A stretch of 54,170 nucleotides of DNA, taken from SIG440 sp045587485 (GTDB lineage: Bacteria; Bacillota; Clostridia; Monoglobales; Monoglobaceae). Made by a program: the position numbers and the translations under genes. The notes below the pieces were generated by a model, which was not told where the DNA came from, made no database searches, and saw only the letters and a list, made by a program, of their open reading frames with translations. This document shows positions 32,184-41,657 of the stretch, in pieces. Each line of letters begins with the position of its first letter. Positions within the stretch are counted from its first letter, which is position 1. Location of the stretch: positions 1 through 54,170 of the forward strand of contig JAZNCI010000065.1 in NCBI GenBank assembly GCA_045587485.1, given 5' to 3'.

Positions 32184-33953
32184 ATGGATACAATGAAAGG
32201 TCTTAAAAGAACTAATTACTGCGGCGAAACCGAAGGTATCGGCAAAACCGTTGTGGTTGGCGGATACGTTCAGAAAATCCGTGATATGGGAACCTTGATA
32301 TTTATTGATTTAAGGGACAGAACAGGCATTGTTCAGCTTGCCTTTGACGAAACAACCGACAAGGCAGTGTTTGAAAAGGCGGCATCCTGTCACAGCGAAT
32401 ATGTGCTTATGGCAAAGGGTACGGTAAGAGAGAGAGAAAGCAAAAATGATACTATAAAGACTGGTAATATAGAAATTTTTGTTGATGATTTGAGAATTCT
32501 TGCAAAGGCGCAGACGCCCCCATTTGAAATAACAGACAAAACAAATGTAAACGAGGAGCTTCGCCTTAAGTACCGTTATCTTGATTTGCGTCGGGCACCT
32601 CTTCAGGATAACATCATTACAAGGTCAAAGATTGCAAAGAGTGCAAGAGATTATTTTGAAGAAAACGGCTTTATCGAGATAGAAACACCGATGATGATAA
32701 AGTCAACACCCGAGGGCGCGCGTGACTATATCATTCCGTCACGTATTCACAACGGAAAGTTTTATGCCCTTCCTCAGTCACCTCAGATTTACAAACAACT
32801 GCTTATGATTTCGGGATTTGACAGATACATTCAGCTTGCGCGTTGCTTCCGTGACGAAGACCTGCGTGCAGACCGTCAGCCTGAATTCACTCAAATTGAC
32901 TTAGAAATGTCATTTGTTGATGTTGAAGATATACTTGAAATGGGCGAAGGCTTTGTAAAAAGACTCTTCAAGGATGTTCTTGATGTAGACATTTCCACTC
33001 CGCTGCCAAGGCTTACCTATAAAGAGGCTATGGAACGTTATGGCTCAGATAAGCCTGACACACGTTTCGATATGGAAATCACAGACCTTTCAGACTTGGT
33101 TAAGGATTGCGCATTTGGAGTATTTACCTCAGCAATTGAAAACGGCGGTTCTGTCCGTGCAATTTGTGCAAAGAATGCTGCTGAAATACTTACAAGAAAA
33201 GAGATTGACAAGCTGACCGAATATGTTCGCGGCATCGGTGCAAAGGGTCTTGCCTATATCAGATGGATTGAGGATGTTCCCAACTGTTCATTTGCAAAGT
33301 TTATGACCGAAGACGAGCTTAATGCAATCATAAATAAGTGTGGTGCAGAAAAGGGCGATGTTGTATTTATAGTTGCAGACAAAAACAGCACAACCCTCTC
33401 AACTTTAGGTTCATTGAGATGCAAGGTGGCAAAACAGCTTGATATTATTAAAGAAGGCTTTAACTTCCTTTGGGTTACAGAGTTCCCCTTCTTTGAATAC
33501 GACGAAGAAAGCCAAACTTATGTGGCGATGCACCACCCCTTTACAATGCCTAATGATGAATGTATACAGTATCTTGAAAGCGCTCCCGAAAAGGTAACTG
33601 CAAAGGCGTATGACCTTGTGCTTAATGGCACAGAACTTTCAAGCGGCTCAATCCGCATCAATGACTATGAACTTCAGCAGAAGATGTTTAAGGCCTTGGG
33701 ACTTACAGAAGAAGAAATTGCTGCCAAGTTTGGATTTTTGGTTGAAGCTTATAAATACGGTGCTGCTCCTCACGGTGGTATGGGTATCGGTCTTGACCGA
33801 ATTGCAATGATTATGTGCGGTGCAGAGAGCCTTCGTGACGTTGTTGCATTCCCCAAGGTACAGAATGCATCCGAGCTTATGTCCAACTCGCCTGACGTGG
33901 TGGATGCGTCACAGCTTAAAGAACTTGGCATTAAACTAGACATCGAAGAATAA
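32184..33953 (+). CDS. aspS: Aspartyl-tRNA synthetase (bacterial type)
   Basis: A 589-aa bacterial-type AspRS with an N-terminal OB-fold anticodon domain (about 15-110), class II catalytic core (RYLDLRRAPLQ, PQSPQIYKQLLMISGFDRY, RCFRDEDLRADRQPEFTQID), GAD insertion domain (about 290-420) and motif 3 GIGLDRIAM. It charges tRNA-Asp. Because gatCAB is present and no asnS is seen here, it may be the non-discriminating form that also charges tRNA-Asn; this cannot be decided from one window. Starts at ATG 32184 after GGAGAGG. Confidence 0.95.
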   Translation: MDTMKGLKRTNYCGETEGIGKTVVVGGYVQKIRDMGTLIFIDLRDRTGIVQLAFDETTDKAVFEKAASCHSEYVLMAKGTVRERESKNDTIKTGNIEIFVDDLRILAKAQTPPFEITDKTNVNEELRLKYRYLDLRRAPLQDNIITRSKIAKSARDYFEENGFIEIETPMMIKSTPEGARDYIIPSRIHNGKFYALPQSPQIYKQLLMISGFDRYIQLARCFRDEDLRADRQPEFTQIDLEMSFVDVEDILEMGEGFVKRLFKDVLDVDISTPLPRLTYKEAMERYGSDKPDTRFDMEITDLSDLVKDCAFGVFTSAIENGGSVRAICAKNAAEILTRKEIDKLTEYVRGIGAKGLAYIRWIEDVPNCSFAKFMTEDELNAIINKCGAEKGDVVFIVADKNSTTLSTLGSLRCKVAKQLDIIKEGFNFLWVTEFPFFEYDEESQTYVAMHHPFTMPNDECIQYLESAPEKVTAKAYDLVLNGTELSSGSIRINDYELQQKMFKALGLTEEEIAAKFGFLVEAYKYGAAPHGGMGIGLDRIAMIMCGAESLRDVVAFPKVQNASELMSNSPDVVDASQLKELGIKLDIEE

Positions 33954-34039
33954 ACATAAAGGTAAATTTAATACAGATTTATCAAGTTTAAGTTTTGTGG
34001 GGCTCACCTCACAAAGCCTTAAAATCAGGAGGCGATGTC

Positions 34040-35404
34040 ATGAAAAAACAGACAGTGGTAATGATTTGGATAATAGCTTTGCTGCTGCTTGTTGGTTGTT
34101 TTGGAATATATGGCTATATAAATTATCAGAACAGTAAAAAACCTCAGAATATTGAAGTGTTCAGTTGTATGCCCTCGGATATTGTTAAATATTCTGTCAG
34201 GAATGGTGGAGAGTCATATACTCTTGTCAAGGCTGACGGAGTGTGGCAGGTTGAGGGTAACGAGCTAGCGGTTTTGGACCAGAAATCGGTTCAGGATATC
34301 ATAAACAGCGTATCGCTTATTCAATCACAAGGTGTTTTTAATAAGAAAGATTTAAAAGAGCTTGAATTTACAAAAACGCAGTCAGTAACATTGACACTGG
34401 ATGATGAAAGCAAATTTGAGATTAGCTTTGTGGGACATAAGGGCGAAACCTGTGCGGTGCGTATAAGTGATGAAGACGAGGTTTATAAAGTACGCAAATC
34501 TATGCGTGACATACTTGTGGCAAGTCTAGATAAGCTTCGGGCGGCTCTTGTGTTTGATGAGCTTGTGAAGACCGATGAGTTTTTGACATATTACAGCTTT
34601 ACAGACCATGACAAAACCAAAACTGTTGTCAGGACAAAAACTGCGACAGAAATATCAAACAGCAAATCAAACCGCTATATTATGGAAACGCCCTATCGCA
34701 AGGATGTGGATGATGAAAGGTTTGAACAGCAGATTATTGTGCGAATCCCATCAATTGCGGCGGTAAGTTATGTTGATGATTTCTCTGGCAATATGACAGA
34801 TTACGGTCTTGATGAAAAATCCCGCGCGATACTTAATTTCAGATGGGGTGACCATAATGAAACTCTGTACCTTGGTACCGAAAGGGGCGGAAAGGTTTAT
34901 GCAGTTAAAGCGGGAAAAGAAGGCATTTTTGTTATAAGTGCCTCGCAGCTTGAATTTTTGCATACCGAACCGTTTTATATACTGGAACATGGTGTTTTAA
35001 GCTCGGATGTTGAAAATATATGCAGTGTGACCGTAAAGACGGCAGATAAGGTTTATGAAATAAAAAGCTTACAAAGAAACACTGCTAACGGTCAGTTTTT
35101 TGTGAACGGCAAAGCTGCAAGCAGGGCCGCATTTGATTCGGTTGCAGAACTGCTAGGCGGGCTTGAAATACTCAGCGAAATTTCAGGAACTCCTGAAAAT
35201 AAAGGCGAAATTGTTGTTTCGGTATATTATTACAACGGCTCCGATGCACAAACCATAAGCCTGACAGGTGTGAATGAAAAGAGTTATGCAGCTTTTATAA
35301 ACGGAAACGCCGAGTTTGCTGTCAGTCGAAAGACAGTCGATACTTTGCTTGACGAATTAAATAATATAAGTAAAAATCCAATGAAAACAGATAAGGAAGG
35401 ATAA
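34040..35404 (+). CDS. DUF4340 domain-containing membrane-anchored protein
   Basis: A 454-aa protein with one N-terminal membrane helix (about 4-24) and a large extracytoplasmic part made of repeated beta-rich modules typical of DUF4340 (for example SYTLVKADGVWQVEGNELAVLDQKSVQ near residue 60, and ETLYLGTE near 280). The start is ATG 34040 with AGGAGG 8 nt upstream; the open frame extends 15 codons further without a site. DUF4340 proteins usually accompany gliding-type ABC transporters; none is here. It lies between two tRNA synthetase genes, 4 nt before tyrS. Function unknown. Confidence 0.75.
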   Translation: MKKQTVVMIWIIALLLLVGCFGIYGYINYQNSKKPQNIEVFSCMPSDIVKYSVRNGGESYTLVKADGVWQVEGNELAVLDQKSVQDIINSVSLIQSQGVFNKKDLKELEFTKTQSVTLTLDDESKFEISFVGHKGETCAVRISDEDEVYKVRKSMRDILVASLDKLRAALVFDELVKTDEFLTYYSFTDHDKTKTVVRTKTATEISNSKSNRYIMETPYRKDVDDERFEQQIIVRIPSIAAVSYVDDFSGNMTDYGLDEKSRAILNFRWGDHNETLYLGTERGGKVYAVKAGKEGIFVISASQLEFLHTEPFYILEHGVLSSDVENICSVTVKTADKVYEIKSLQRNTANGQFFVNGKAASRAAFDSVAELLGGLEILSEISGTPENKGEIVVSVYYYNGSDAQTISLTGVNEKSYAAFINGNAEFAVSRKTVDTLLDELNNISKNPMKTDKEG

Positions 35405-35408
35405 ACAG

Positions 35409-36632
35409 ATGAAAAATGTTTTTGATGTACTGAAAGAGCGTGGCTTGATTGCACAGATGACACACGAGGAGGAAATCAAAAAGCTTCTTGCAGAAGAAAA
35501 AATAACCTTTTATATAGGCTTTGACCCAACAGCTGACAGCCTGCACATCGGTCATTTTATGCAACTTGTTGTAATGAAACATATGCAGAACGCAGGACAC
35601 AGACCCATTATTCTGCTTGGCGGAGGCACCACAATGGTTGGCGACCCCACAGGCAAGACAGATATGCGTCCTATGATTACAAAGGAAACGATTCAGTATA
35701 ATGCAAATCGCTTTAAAGAGCAGATGTCAAAATTCATTGACTTTTCTGACGGCAAAGCTATTATGGTTAATAATGCTGACTGGCTGCTTGATCTTAACTA
35801 TGTTGATTTTCTGCGCGAGGTAGGTGTTCATTTCTCGGTAAACAGAATGTTATCTGCTGAATGCTTTAAGGCAAGAATGGAAAGGGGTCTTTCCTTCCTT
35901 GAATTTAACTATATGCTGATGCAGGGCTATGACTTTTATAAGCTTCACAAGGATTATGGCTGTATTATGGAATTTGGAGGTGATGACCAGTGGTCAAACA
36001 TTATCGGCGGTATTGAACTCATTCGTCGAAAGGACGGCAAAGATGCTTATGGTATGACATTCACCTTGCTCACAACCTCTGAAGGCAAGAAAATGGGCAA
36101 GACCGAAAAGGGTGCTCTTTGGCTTGACCCTGAAAAGGTTACACCCTATGAATTCTATCAGTATTGGAGAAACGTTGATGACAAGGATGTTATCCGCCTT
36201 CTTAAGCTGGTTACATTTGTTCCTATGGAAGAAATTGCAGAATACGAAAAGTTAGAGGGTCAGCAACTTAATGATGTTAAGTGTCGTCTGGCATATGAAG
36301 TTACAAAGATGGTGCACGGCGAGGAAGAAGCAAATAAGGCTGATAGTGCTGCTAAAGCGGTATTTGGCGCCGGCAGCGACGACAGCAATATGCCCACCTA
36401 TCAGCTTGAGGCAGAGGATACAACAAATGGTATAAATATTCTTGATTTGCTTGTGAAAAGCGGACTTGCTCCTTCAAAGGGCGAAGCTCGCAGACTTGTT
36501 CAGCAGGGAGGTATCAGTATCGACGGCAATAAAATCGGTGATGTTATGTACACTGTTGAAAAGGCAATTTTTTCAGATGGCAAAATTGTTCTTAAAAAGG
36601 GCAAAAAGGTGTTTTTAAAGATTATATTGTAA
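35409..36632 (+). CDS. tyrS: Tyrosyl-tRNA synthetase
   Basis: A 407-aa class I synthetase for tRNA-Tyr, TyrS type 2-like in length. The HIGH motif is in DSLHIGHFMQL and the KMSKS-type loop is KKMGKTEKGALW. A C-terminal S4 RNA-binding domain (about 340-400) is complete. Lies 4 nt after the DUF4340 gene and 45 nt before valS. No T-box leader. Confidence 0.95.
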   Translation: MKNVFDVLKERGLIAQMTHEEEIKKLLAEEKITFYIGFDPTADSLHIGHFMQLVVMKHMQNAGHRPIILLGGGTTMVGDPTGKTDMRPMITKETIQYNANRFKEQMSKFIDFSDGKAIMVNNADWLLDLNYVDFLREVGVHFSVNRMLSAECFKARMERGLSFLEFNYMLMQGYDFYKLHKDYGCIMEFGGDDQWSNIIGGIELIRRKDGKDAYGMTFTLLTTSEGKKMGKTEKGALWLDPEKVTPYEFYQYWRNVDDKDVIRLLKLVTFVPMEEIAEYEKLEGQQLNDVKCRLAYEVTKMVHGEEEANKADSAAKAVFGAGSDDSNMPTYQLEAEDTTNGINILDLLVKSGLAPSKGEARRLVQQGGISIDGNKIGDVMYTVEKAIFSDGKIVLKKGKKVFLKIIL

Positions 36633-36677
36633 TTGACGGACTAAACTGTTTGATTTTACAGAAGGGAGCTGTTTTAA

Positions 36678-39305
36678 ATGGCTGAAGAATTATCAAAGGT
36701 ATACGATCCCAAGGCGGTTGAGGAGCGTATATACAATAATTGGGTTGACAAGGGATATTTCCACACAAAGGTGGATAAAAACAAGGAGCCCTTTACAATT
36801 GTAATTCCGCCACCAAATGTTACTGGTCAGCTTCATATGGGCCACGCACTTGATGAAACTTTCCAGGATATTATTATAAGAACAAAAAGAATGCAGGGCT
36901 ATGCTGCACTTTGGGTTCCGGGAACAGACCACGCAGGTATTGCAACACAGATTAAGGTTGAAGAAAATCTTCGCAAGGAAAAGGGACTTACCCGTCACGA
37001 CCTTGGCAGGGATGAATTCCTTAAATTGGTATGGGACTGGAAGGAAAAGTTTGGCAACCGCATTATTAACCAGATAAAAAAACTGGGTTGCTCATGCGAC
37101 TGGGAGCGTGAACGCTTTACTATGGACGAGGGCTGCTCCAAGGCGGTTCGTGAGGTTTTTGTAAATCTGTATAATAAGGGCTTAATTTATCGTGGCAACC
37201 GTATTATCAACTGGTGCCCCTGCTGTACCACAGCACTCTCGGATGCCGAGGTTGAATATGCCGAGCAGGCGGGCAATTTCTGGCACATTAAATATCCCGT
37301 AAAGGATAGTGACCAGTTTGTAATTATTGCAACAACACGTCCCGAAACCCTTCTTGGCGATACTGCCGTTGCGGTTAACCCCAATGACGAAAGATATAAG
37401 GATTTGATTGGCAAAACACTTGTTCTTCCCTTAGTTGGCAGAGAAATTCCGGTTATTGCTGATGAATATGTTGACAAGGAATTCGGAACAGGATGTGTTA
37501 AAATTACACCCGCTCACGACCCCAATGACTTTGAGGTTGGTCTCAGACATAATCTTGAACAAATTAAAGTACTTAACGATGATGCCACCATCAACGCATA
37601 CGGAGGCAAGTATCAGGGTATGGATAGATATGAGGCACGCAAAGCAATGATTGCCGACCTTGACGAACTTGGTCTTCTAGTAAAGATTGAGGAGCACAGC
37701 CACAACGTTGGTCAGTGTTATCGTTGCGGAACAACAGTTGAGCCAATTACATCAAATCAGTGGTTTGTAAAGATGGAACCTCTTGCGAAGAGAGCGATTG
37801 ATGTTGTAAAAGACGGAGATGTTTCGTTTATTCCTGAAAGATTTTCGAAAACATATATGAACTGGATGGAAAATGTTCACGACTGGTGTATATCACGGCA
37901 GCTCTGGTGGGGACACCGTATACCCGCATTCTATTGTCAGGATTGCGGCGAAATGACAGTTTCCAAAACTGATATTGACACCTGTCCCAAGTGCGGAGGA
38001 AAGGTTAAGCAGGAGGACGATGTTCTTGATACATGGTTCAGCTCGGCACTCTGGCCGTTTTCTACTCTGGGTTGGCCTGAAAAGACAGAAGATTTAGATT
38101 ATTTCTATCCTACGTCGGTTCTTGTTACGGGTTATGACATCATATTTTTCTGGGTTGCAAGAATGATTTTCTCGGGTCTTGAACATATGAACAAGGAACC
38201 ATTCAAGCACGTATATATTCATGGTCTGGTTCGTGACAGTCAGGGCAGAAAGATGTCAAAATCTCTTGGCAATGGTATTGACCCTCTTGAAATTGTTGAA
38301 CAGTATGGTGCAGATGCCCTGAGATTTACTCTGGCAACAGGTAATTCTCCCGGTAATGATATGAGATTTTATATGGAGCGTGTTGAGGCAAGCCGTAACT
38401 TTGCAAACAAAATCTGGAATGCGTCGCGTTTTGTAATGATGAATTTGTCTGTTGACAAAAATGAAATTCCTGATCTTTCAAAGCTTCATATTGAAGATAA
38501 ATGGATTTTGCATAAGTTTAATGAGCTTGTACGTGAAGTTACCGAAAACCTTGATAAATACGAGTTGGGTATTGCTGTTCAAAAACTTTATGACTTTATC
38601 TGGGATGAATTCTGTGACTGGTATATCGAACTTGTTAAGCCCAGATTTGCAGAAATGGGCGACAGCAACGAAACTGCACAAAAGGTTCTTATCTATGTAC
38701 TGTCAAACACTCTAAAGCTGTTACATCCCTTTATGCCATTTATTACCGAAGAAATATGGCAGGCTCTTCCCCATGATGGAGAAAGTATTATGATATCAAA
38801 CTGGCCCGAGTATAACGAAAAATTTGTTAACCCTGTTGCTGAACAGGAAATGACAGTTATTATGGAGGCAATCAAGGGTGTAAGAAACGTTAAGAATGAG
38901 ATGAATGTTCCGCCTTCAAAGAAGGTTAAGCTTTTTGTTGTTACAGAGTCTGCTGACCTTTTCAAACAAGCAACAGCATTTCTTGAAAAGCTGGCAAGTG
39001 CATCAGAGGTGGATATCCGTGAACACAAGGCGGGCATCCCCGAAAATGTTGTTTCGGTTGTAAACCCCAAAGCAGAAATCTTTTTGCCGCTTGACGAGCT
39101 TGTTGACAAGGAAAAGGAAATTGAGCGTCTAACCAAGGAAAAAGCAAAGCTGATCGGCGAAATCAAGCGTGTTGAGGGCAAACTCTCAAATAAAGGCTTT
39201 ACAGATAAAGCTCCGGCAAGCGTTGTTGAAGAAGAACGCCAGAAAGGCGAAAAATATAAGGCTATGCTTGAAAAGGTGCTTGAGTCTTTAGAAAAAATGC
39301 AGTAA
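36678..39305 (+). CDS. valS: Valyl-tRNA synthetase
   Basis: An 875-aa class I synthetase for tRNA-Val with editing. Features are PNVTGQLHMGHALD (HIGH), the CP1 editing domain with TTRPETLLGDTAV, a zinc-like CxxC pair (CQDCGEM, CPKCGGK), GRKMSKSLGNGIDPLE (KMSKS), an anticodon-binding domain, and a C-terminal coiled coil (about 805-875). It starts at ATG 36678 behind GAAGGGAGC. Last gene of the synthetase series; a strong terminator follows. Confidence 0.96.
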   Translation: MAEELSKVYDPKAVEERIYNNWVDKGYFHTKVDKNKEPFTIVIPPPNVTGQLHMGHALDETFQDIIIRTKRMQGYAALWVPGTDHAGIATQIKVEENLRKEKGLTRHDLGRDEFLKLVWDWKEKFGNRIINQIKKLGCSCDWERERFTMDEGCSKAVREVFVNLYNKGLIYRGNRIINWCPCCTTALSDAEVEYAEQAGNFWHIKYPVKDSDQFVIIATTRPETLLGDTAVAVNPNDERYKDLIGKTLVLPLVGREIPVIADEYVDKEFGTGCVKITPAHDPNDFEVGLRHNLEQIKVLNDDATINAYGGKYQGMDRYEARKAMIADLDELGLLVKIEEHSHNVGQCYRCGTTVEPITSNQWFVKMEPLAKRAIDVVKDGDVSFIPERFSKTYMNWMENVHDWCISRQLWWGHRIPAFYCQDCGEMTVSKTDIDTCPKCGGKVKQEDDVLDTWFSSALWPFSTLGWPEKTEDLDYFYPTSVLVTGYDIIFFWVARMIFSGLEHMNKEPFKHVYIHGLVRDSQGRKMSKSLGNGIDPLEIVEQYGADALRFTLATGNSPGNDMRFYMERVEASRNFANKIWNASRFVMMNLSVDKNEIPDLSKLHIEDKWILHKFNELVREVTENLDKYELGIAVQKLYDFIWDEFCDWYIELVKPRFAEMGDSNETAQKVLIYVLSNTLKLLHPFMPFITEEIWQALPHDGESIMISNWPEYNEKFVNPVAEQEMTVIMEAIKGVRNVKNEMNVPPSKKVKLFVVTESADLFKQATAFLEKLASASEVDIREHKAGIPENVVSVVNPKAEIFLPLDELVDKEKEIERLTKEKAKLIGEIKRVEGKLSNKGFTDKAPASVVEEERQKGEKYKAMLEKVLESLEKMQ

Positions 39306-39332
39306 AATAAACCTTTTATCAGAAAAAGTCAA

Positions 39333-39367
39333 ACACAGTCGACAAACACAGTCGACTGTGTTTTTTT
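39333..39367 (+). terminator. valS terminator with repeated stem arm
   Basis: ACACAGTCGAC (39333-39343) pairs with GTCGACTGTGT (39351-39361) before T6. The loop holds a second partial copy of the arm, so 39344-39361 by itself is also a near-perfect palindrome and two alternative stems are possible. Confidence 0.8.
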
Positions 39368-39488
39368 GCGTATTTTTGGTGTACAAAACCTAAAAAAATA
39401 AAAGGAAATTTCTAAAGATAAAAAGAAGAATATAATGGAAAAAATTGTAAGCCTACCTGTCTTAAGGCTACAAAAAGGGGGTAGTTGA

Positions 39489-39797
39489 ATGAACATAAAA
39501 ATTGAGAATATCGGCACAACATTGGTTGCAAAGCTGACGGGAGAGCTTGACCATCACACAGCGCCAATTCTGCGTGACACACTTGACCGTGAGATTTCTT
39601 TAAACAACACAGTAAACATTGTTTTGGATTTTGACGGAGTAACCTTTATGGATAGTTCAGGAATAGGTGTCATTGTTGGCAGGTATAAGCAGATTTCGGC
39701 ACGTGGCGGAAAAATTATGGTTATCCGCGTAAAGCCTCAGGTGGATAAAATTCTTGAAATTTCAGGACTAAAAAAAATACTTGATTGTTCTCATTAA
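39489..39797 (+). CDS. spoIIAA: Anti-sigma F factor antagonist SpoIIAA
   Basis: A 102-aa STAS-domain protein. Dephosphorylated SpoIIAA binds SpoIIAB and frees SigF in the forespore; phosphorylation on the conserved Ser blocks this. The diagnostic motif is FMDSSGIGVIVGRYK, with the phospho-acceptor in DSSG (55-58). The start is ATG 39489 after GGGGGTAG. First gene of the spoIIAA-spoIIAB-sigF operon. Upstream, a TATAAT at 39431-39436 and an AGGA/GAAT pair resemble SigA and SigH elements only loosely. Confidence 0.95.
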   Translation: MNIKIENIGTTLVAKLTGELDHHTAPILRDTLDREISLNNTVNIVLDFDGVTFMDSSGIGVIVGRYKQISARGGKIMVIRVKPQVDKILEISGLKKILDCSH

Positions 39798-39827
39798 AAA
39801 CAAATGCAAAAAGGAGTGAAAATACAT

Positions 39828-40247
39828 ATGGAAAACTATATGAAGCTCGAGGTTCCTGCAAAAAGCTGCAACGAATCCTTTGTGCGTGCTGCAGTTGCGG
39901 CGTTTTCGGTGCAGCTTGACTTAAGTGTTGAGGAGCTTGCAGATATTAAAACTGCGGTGTCCGAGGCGGTAACAAATTCAATTGTACACGGATATGTAAA
40001 TATGAAAGGAATTGTAAAAATTCTGTGTAGGATAGTTGATTCGGTTTTTGAGATTCAGGTTACGGATTTTGGTGTGGGAATTGAAAACATAGGACAGGCT
40101 ATGCAGCCTTTATTCACATCAAAGCCCGAGTGCGAAAGAAGCGGTATGGGATTTACCGTAATGCAGACCTTCATGGACGAGGTGACAGTTAAATCCGAGC
40201 TAGGCGAAGGTACGGTTGTTACAATGAAAAAGCGTATAAGGAGTTGA
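39828..40247 (+). CDS. spoIIAB: Anti-sigma F factor / kinase SpoIIAB
   Basis: A 139-aa GHKL-family protein that holds SigF inactive and phosphorylates SpoIIAA with ATP. The N box is AVSEAVTNSIVHGY, G1 is TDFGVGI and the ATP-lid/G2 is ERSGMGFTVMQTFMDEV. ATG 39828 is chosen because AAGGAGTG lies at proper spacing; an upstream ATG at 39804 has no site. Lies 30 nt after spoIIAA and 6 nt before sigF. Confidence 0.95.
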   Translation: MENYMKLEVPAKSCNESFVRAAVAAFSVQLDLSVEELADIKTAVSEAVTNSIVHGYVNMKGIVKILCRIVDSVFEIQVTDFGVGIENIGQAMQPLFTSKPECERSGMGFTVMQTFMDEVTVKSELGEGTVVTMKKRIRS

Positions 40248-40253
40248 CATACT

Positions 40254-40994
40254 GTGCAGACAAAAAGCTATAACGAAAACATCGAAGTATTGCTGAACGC
40301 AGCAAAGGGCGGTGATTTGTCAGCACAGAACAAAATCGTTGAAGAAAATATAGGGCTTGTCAGGGCGGTTGTAAAAAGATTTCTCAATCGTGGCCACGAG
40401 GCTGAGGATTTGTTTCAGATAGGGTGCATAGGTCTTATAAAGGCAATCAAGAAATTTGATTTGAATTTTAATGTCAAGTTTTCTACCTATGCGGTACCGA
40501 TGATTATGGGTGAAATAAAAAGATTTATTCGTGATGATGGAATTATCAAGGTAAGCCGCAGCCTTAAAGAGCTTGCCATAAAGGCTATGAATTTGCAGGA
40601 GTCTATGCGAAAGGAAAATGACTGCGAACCCACCGTCAAGGAAATGGCAGAAAAACTTGGTGTATTGCCCGAAGAACTTGCGTTGGCGCTTGATGCAGGA
40701 ATGAAACCAGAATCCTTATACTCGGCTGCTTTAGAAGACGGCAAGGAGGGAAAGGCATTAATAGACCGCATTGAAAGCGGCATTGACCACGAGGGTGATA
40801 TTGTAAACCGTATGCTTGTCCGTGAATTGTTGCATAATTTTGATGAAAGAGAACAAAAAATTATTATACTAAGGTATTTTAAGCAAAAAACACAGTCACA
40901 GATTGCGGCACAGCTTGGAATCTCTCAGGTACAGGTTTCAAGAATAGAAAAAAAGATTTTGAACTCTATGCGTGAGCAAATTCAAAATGGTTAG
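40254..40994 (+). CDS. sigF: Forespore sigma factor SigF
   Basis: A 246-aa sigma-70 family factor of the SigF/G/B group, the first compartment-specific sigma in the forespore. Region 2 is in AEDLFQIGCIGLIKAIKKFD and VKFSTYAVPMIMGEIKRFIRDD; region 4.2 helix-turn-helix is TQSQIAAQLGISQVQVSRIE. The start is GTG 40254, 10 nt after AAGGAG. Its position after spoIIAA-spoIIAB separates it from the paralogous SigG. Confidence 0.95.
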   Translation: MQTKSYNENIEVLLNAAKGGDLSAQNKIVEENIGLVRAVVKRFLNRGHEAEDLFQIGCIGLIKAIKKFDLNFNVKFSTYAVPMIMGEIKRFIRDDGIIKVSRSLKELAIKAMNLQESMRKENDCEPTVKEMAEKLGVLPEELALALDAGMKPESLYSAALEDGKEGKALIDRIESGIDHEGDIVNRMLVRELLHNFDEREQKIIILRYFKQKTQSQIAAQLGISQVQVSRIEKKILNSMREQIQNG

Positions 40995-41022
40995 TGCTTA
41001 TACGTTAGAGGAATTTCTTAGA

Positions 41023-41033
41023 TTTTGTCGAAT
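41023..41033 (+). promoter_or_regulatory. Possible Spo0A box
   Basis: TTTTGTCGAAT contains the 0A-box core TGTCGAA. It lies 44 bp upstream of the zinc-ribbon gene and just after sigF. Match by eye; a single site. Confidence 0.4.
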
Positions 41034-41076
41034 ATAGTTTAAAAGAAAAATTAATATTCGAAAGGAATACGATGAT

Positions 41077-41511
41077 ATGTTTTGCTCAAAATGCGGAAAT
41101 AACAACAACAATTTTAATTTGTGGTGCACAAGATGCGGTCAAAGACTTGAAAATACCGATGATAATACAGAAAATATTGCAGAAATTAAGCCTGAGTGTA
41201 CGACAGAAATCCCGATACCTGTAGATGTTCAAAAAGAAAAAAAGCCAAATAAAATAAAGGATTATATGGTTTGGTCAATTACTATGGCTGTGTTGGGAAG
41301 TATTGCGTTTGGTATTGCGGCAGTAATTTTTTCGGGTCTTACACAGACTGAACTTGCAGCGGGAAGTTTTGAAAAGGCAAAGAATTATTCGGATAGAGCA
41401 AAGTTTTTTTGCTTGATTTCGCTTTCAATAGCAATTGTAAAGGTTCTTTTTATTGCTCTATTTGTGATAATTTCTGTTGCTATGGCATCAATGCGTTTAT
41501 ACATCTATTGA
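41077..41511 (+). CDS. Zinc-ribbon, two-TM CD225/dispanin-like protein
   Basis: A 144-aa protein. An N-terminal zinc ribbon (CSKCG at residues 3-7 and CTRCG at 17-21) is followed by an acidic and basic linker and two membrane helices (about 68-90 and 112-137). The loop between them (AAGSFEKAKNYSDRAK) resembles the CD225/dispanin-like two-helix family found in bacteria. It starts at ATG 41077 behind AAAGGAA. Function unknown; neighbours are sigF and a membrane pseudophosphatase, and a 0A-like box lies upstream. Confidence 0.7.
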   Translation: MFCSKCGNNNNNFNLWCTRCGQRLENTDDNTENIAEIKPECTTEIPIPVDVQKEKKPNKIKDYMVWSITMAVLGSIAFGIAAVIFSGLTQTELAAGSFEKAKNYSDRAKFFCLISLSIAIVKVLFIALFVIISVAMASMRLYIY

Positions 41512-41572
41512 TTAAGCAAGTATCTTTTAGGGAAATGGTGTAAAAAAATACAGATATAAAATGTTTATAGTA

Positions 41573-41601
41573 TTGACGATTCGATAAAATTGTGGTAATA
41601 T
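41573..41601 (+). promoter_or_regulatory. Promoter of PP2C-like gene
   Basis: TTGACG (41573-41578), 17-bp spacer, TAATAT (41596-41601). Confidence 0.6.
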
Positions 41602-41657
41602 TTAATGGTTGGCAATAAAATGATTTAGTATTTTTTCACACAATTCCGAGGTGTTTT

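Noticed and set aside
39401..39433. Firm SigH promoter for spoIIA
   Set aside because: Half-sites match but the 15-bp gap is outside the usual 11-12; kept only as a finding.
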